Part shown: piece by piece, positions 61,828-64,000 of the stretch
Layout: each line of letters starts with the position of its first letter
Position numbering within the stretch: position 1 is the stretch's first letter
NCBI RefSeq assembly: GCF_029395675.1
Contig: NZ_CP115184.1
Coordinates: 2,294,001-2,358,000, forward strand
Source: Janibacter cremeus
GTDB taxonomy: Bacteria > Actinomycetota > Actinomycetes > Actinomycetales > Dermatophilaceae
Direction: 5' to 3'
Length of the DNA stretch: 64,000 nucleotides
The notes under the pieces: model-generated
The model's input: the letters and a program-made list of their open reading frames with translations, nothing else
Databases searched by the model: none
What the model was told of the DNA's origin: nothing
Translations under genes and position numbers: made by a program

Positions 61828-62144
61828 GAGCGCGCGCGCAGCATCTCGCGGAGGTCGTCGATCTTCGCCGCGGTGATGACGATCCCGTAGGCGAGCGAGG
61901 TCCATCCGACGAGCGCGGCGACGAGGCTCGCGATGAGCAGGCCGGTGACGTCCTCCCCCGCCGGTGGCCACATCGCCCACGGCAGCCATCCGGTGGCGAA
62001 GATGCCCAGGGCCGCGAGGACCCCGAGCACGACCGTGCCGGTGACGAGCGGCGGGACGGGGTCCTTGTCGACGAGGCCGCTGAGGTGCGGCTCCTCCCGG
62101 CGCGCGGCCGTGCGTCGACCGGGACCCCGGTTCCCGATCGGCAT
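61779..62144 (-). CDS. Small two-helix membrane protein
   Basis: 121 residues with two hydrophobic helices (VTGTVVLGVLAALGIFATGWL and LLIASLVAALVGWTSLAYGIVITA), a basic N-terminus (GRRTAARREE) and an acidic tail. No family recognised. It starts 2 nt after the fumC stop on the same strand, so the two are co-transcribed. Its 3' end overlaps the TPR gene tail to tail by 49 nt. Confidence 0.75.
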   Translation of the reverse strand: MPIGNRGPGRRTAARREEPHLSGLVDKDPVPPLVTGTVVLGVLAALGIFATGWLPWAMWPPAGEDVTGLLIASLVAALVGWTSLAYGIVITAAKIDDLREMLRARSQEPGSVTSADPDDVA

Positions 62145-62146
62145 GG

Positions 62147-63550
<1,404 letters not shown>

Positions 63551-63557
63551 GCGGCAC

Positions 63558-63563
63558 ACGCTA
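63558..63563 (-). promoter_or_regulatory. -10 box TAGCGT, leaderless start of fumC
   Basis: Minus-strand TAGCGT ends 7 nt before ATG 63550; no Shine-Dalgarno. Confidence 0.5.
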
Positions 63564-63640
63564 CTCGGCCGCCCCCGGCGTCCCGAGCGAGCCCTGCGGC
63601 GTGGTGCACGCCCGGCCACGCGGATTCCCGGAGGCGGGCG

Positions 63641-63663
63641 CTCGCACCTCCGTCAGGTGCGAG
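63641..63663. terminator. Hairpin overlapping the LOG gene stop codon
   Basis: CTCGCACCT pairs with AGGTGCGAG around CCGTC. The stop codon of the LOG-family gene lies at the loop/arm junction, so translation may interfere with folding. Confidence 0.5.
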
Positions 63664-64000
63664 CGGTGAGCATGCGCGTGCCGCTCCCGCGCGCCTCGAG
63701 GCCCGCGAGGGCCGAGTCGAGGTCCGCCTCCACGACGATCTCCGCCAGGCTGGCCGCGGACATGAACCCGGCGTCGGCGATCCCGCGGAGCGTGTCCAGC
63801 AGCGGCGTCCAGAAGCCGTCGGCGTCGAGGAAGCCCACGGGCTTGTCGAGCAGCCCGATCTGGCGCCACGTCCACACCTCGAAGATCTCCTCGAGTGTGC
63901 CCATGCCCCCCGGCAGGGCGAGGAAGGCACTCGTGAGGTCGGCCATGAGCGCCTTGCGCTCGTGCATGGAGGCGACGACGTGGACCTCGGTGAGGCCCCC
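63653..64000 (-). CDS. LOG family protein (partial, runs off the right edge)
   Basis: At least 115 residues are inside the window. [25 protein letters not shown] is the LOG family signature (PGGxGTxxE) of nucleoside-5'-monophosphate phosphoribohydrolases; the C-terminal half ends [11 protein letters not shown] proteins release free bases, for example in cytokinin metabolism; in bacteria the substrate is usually unknown (some are annotated lysine decarboxylases in error). The N-terminus is missing. Confidence 0.9.
   Translation of the reverse strand, partial: GGLTEVHVVASMHERKALMADLTSAFLALPGGMGTLEEIFEVWTWRQIGLLDKPVGFLDADGFWTPLLDTLRGIADAGFMSAASLAEIVVEADLDSALAGLEARGSGTRMLTART

Noticed and set aside
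63653-64000. Lysine decarboxylase annotation for the right-edge gene
   Set aside because: The PGGxGTxxE motif defines the LOG family; the decarboxylase label in databases is historical.

Overview
This 64 kb window is high-GC DNA (roughly 70%) with GTG/ATG starts, dense gene packing and many 4-nt ATGA/GTGA overlaps. Gene content points to an actinobacterium, probably of the Micrococcales/Intrasporangiaceae type: AMP-forming and monooxygenase enzymes of mycolic-acid relatives, ECF sigma/anti-sigma pair, class F sortase, an EthA-like monooxygenase and a NadE with glutaminase domain. The family assignment is inferred, not proven. No rRNA, tRNA or CRISPR array was seen.

Layout. 0-9 kb: tail of an unknown gene, a quinone oxidoreductase, a three-gene FtsX/MacB-type ABC export operon read leftwards, a complete IS481-family insertion (5915-7245) that split an intergenic hairpin, and an FAD-binding dehydrogenase. 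9-20 kb: membrane protein, membrane-anchored metallophosphoesterase, long-form GAPDH, then a leftward operon of a 119-residue Gly/Asp/Ala repeat protein, a JmjC/cupin oxygenase and a sucrase/ferredoxin-like protein, followed by a saccharopine-reductase-like enzyme, GlsB-type protein, GNAT plus enoyl-CoA hydratase, and a Ser/Thr-rich lipoprotein-like membrane protein. 20-35 kb: SRPBCC proteins, MFS exporter, pyruvate phosphate dikinase, a frame-disrupted membrane protein, LysR regulator, DUF2786 and DUF1801 proteins, FprA-type ferredoxin reductase, NadE. 35-43 kb: an oxidative-metabolism block (P450, acyl-CoA synthetase, aldo/keto reductase, nitronate monooxygenase, SDR, Baeyer-Villiger-type monooxygenase). 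43-48 kb: NERD nuclease-like protein, then a SufR-like regulator divergent from DUF2249, hemerythrin and a membrane-fused copper nitrite reductase. 48-55 kb: hydrolase, cupin, AhpF/AhpC peroxide defence, DEDDh exonuclease coupled to a cNMP/CBS/DUF294 protein. 55-64 kb: secreted S1 protease, a DUF4397-sortase F-ECF sigma-anti-sigma operon, amidohydrolase, nucleosidase, TPR protein, fumarase and a LOG-family protein.

Recurring sequence features. At least sixteen genes have a TANNNT box 6-8 nt before the start codon and no Shine-Dalgarno, so leaderless transcripts look common. The 8-mer CCCCTTCG/CGAAGGGG occurs about fifty times by hand count. A degenerate REP-like palindromic repeat sits in four intergenic gaps. 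Strong hairpins separate most convergent genes.

Most unusual candidates: the repeat-peptide/JmjC-oxygenase/ferredoxin operon (13064-15557), the three-part membrane-cupredoxin-NirK fusion with its regulator and NO-related partners (43883-48031), and the sortase F operon whose neighbour carries a non-canonical sorting signal.
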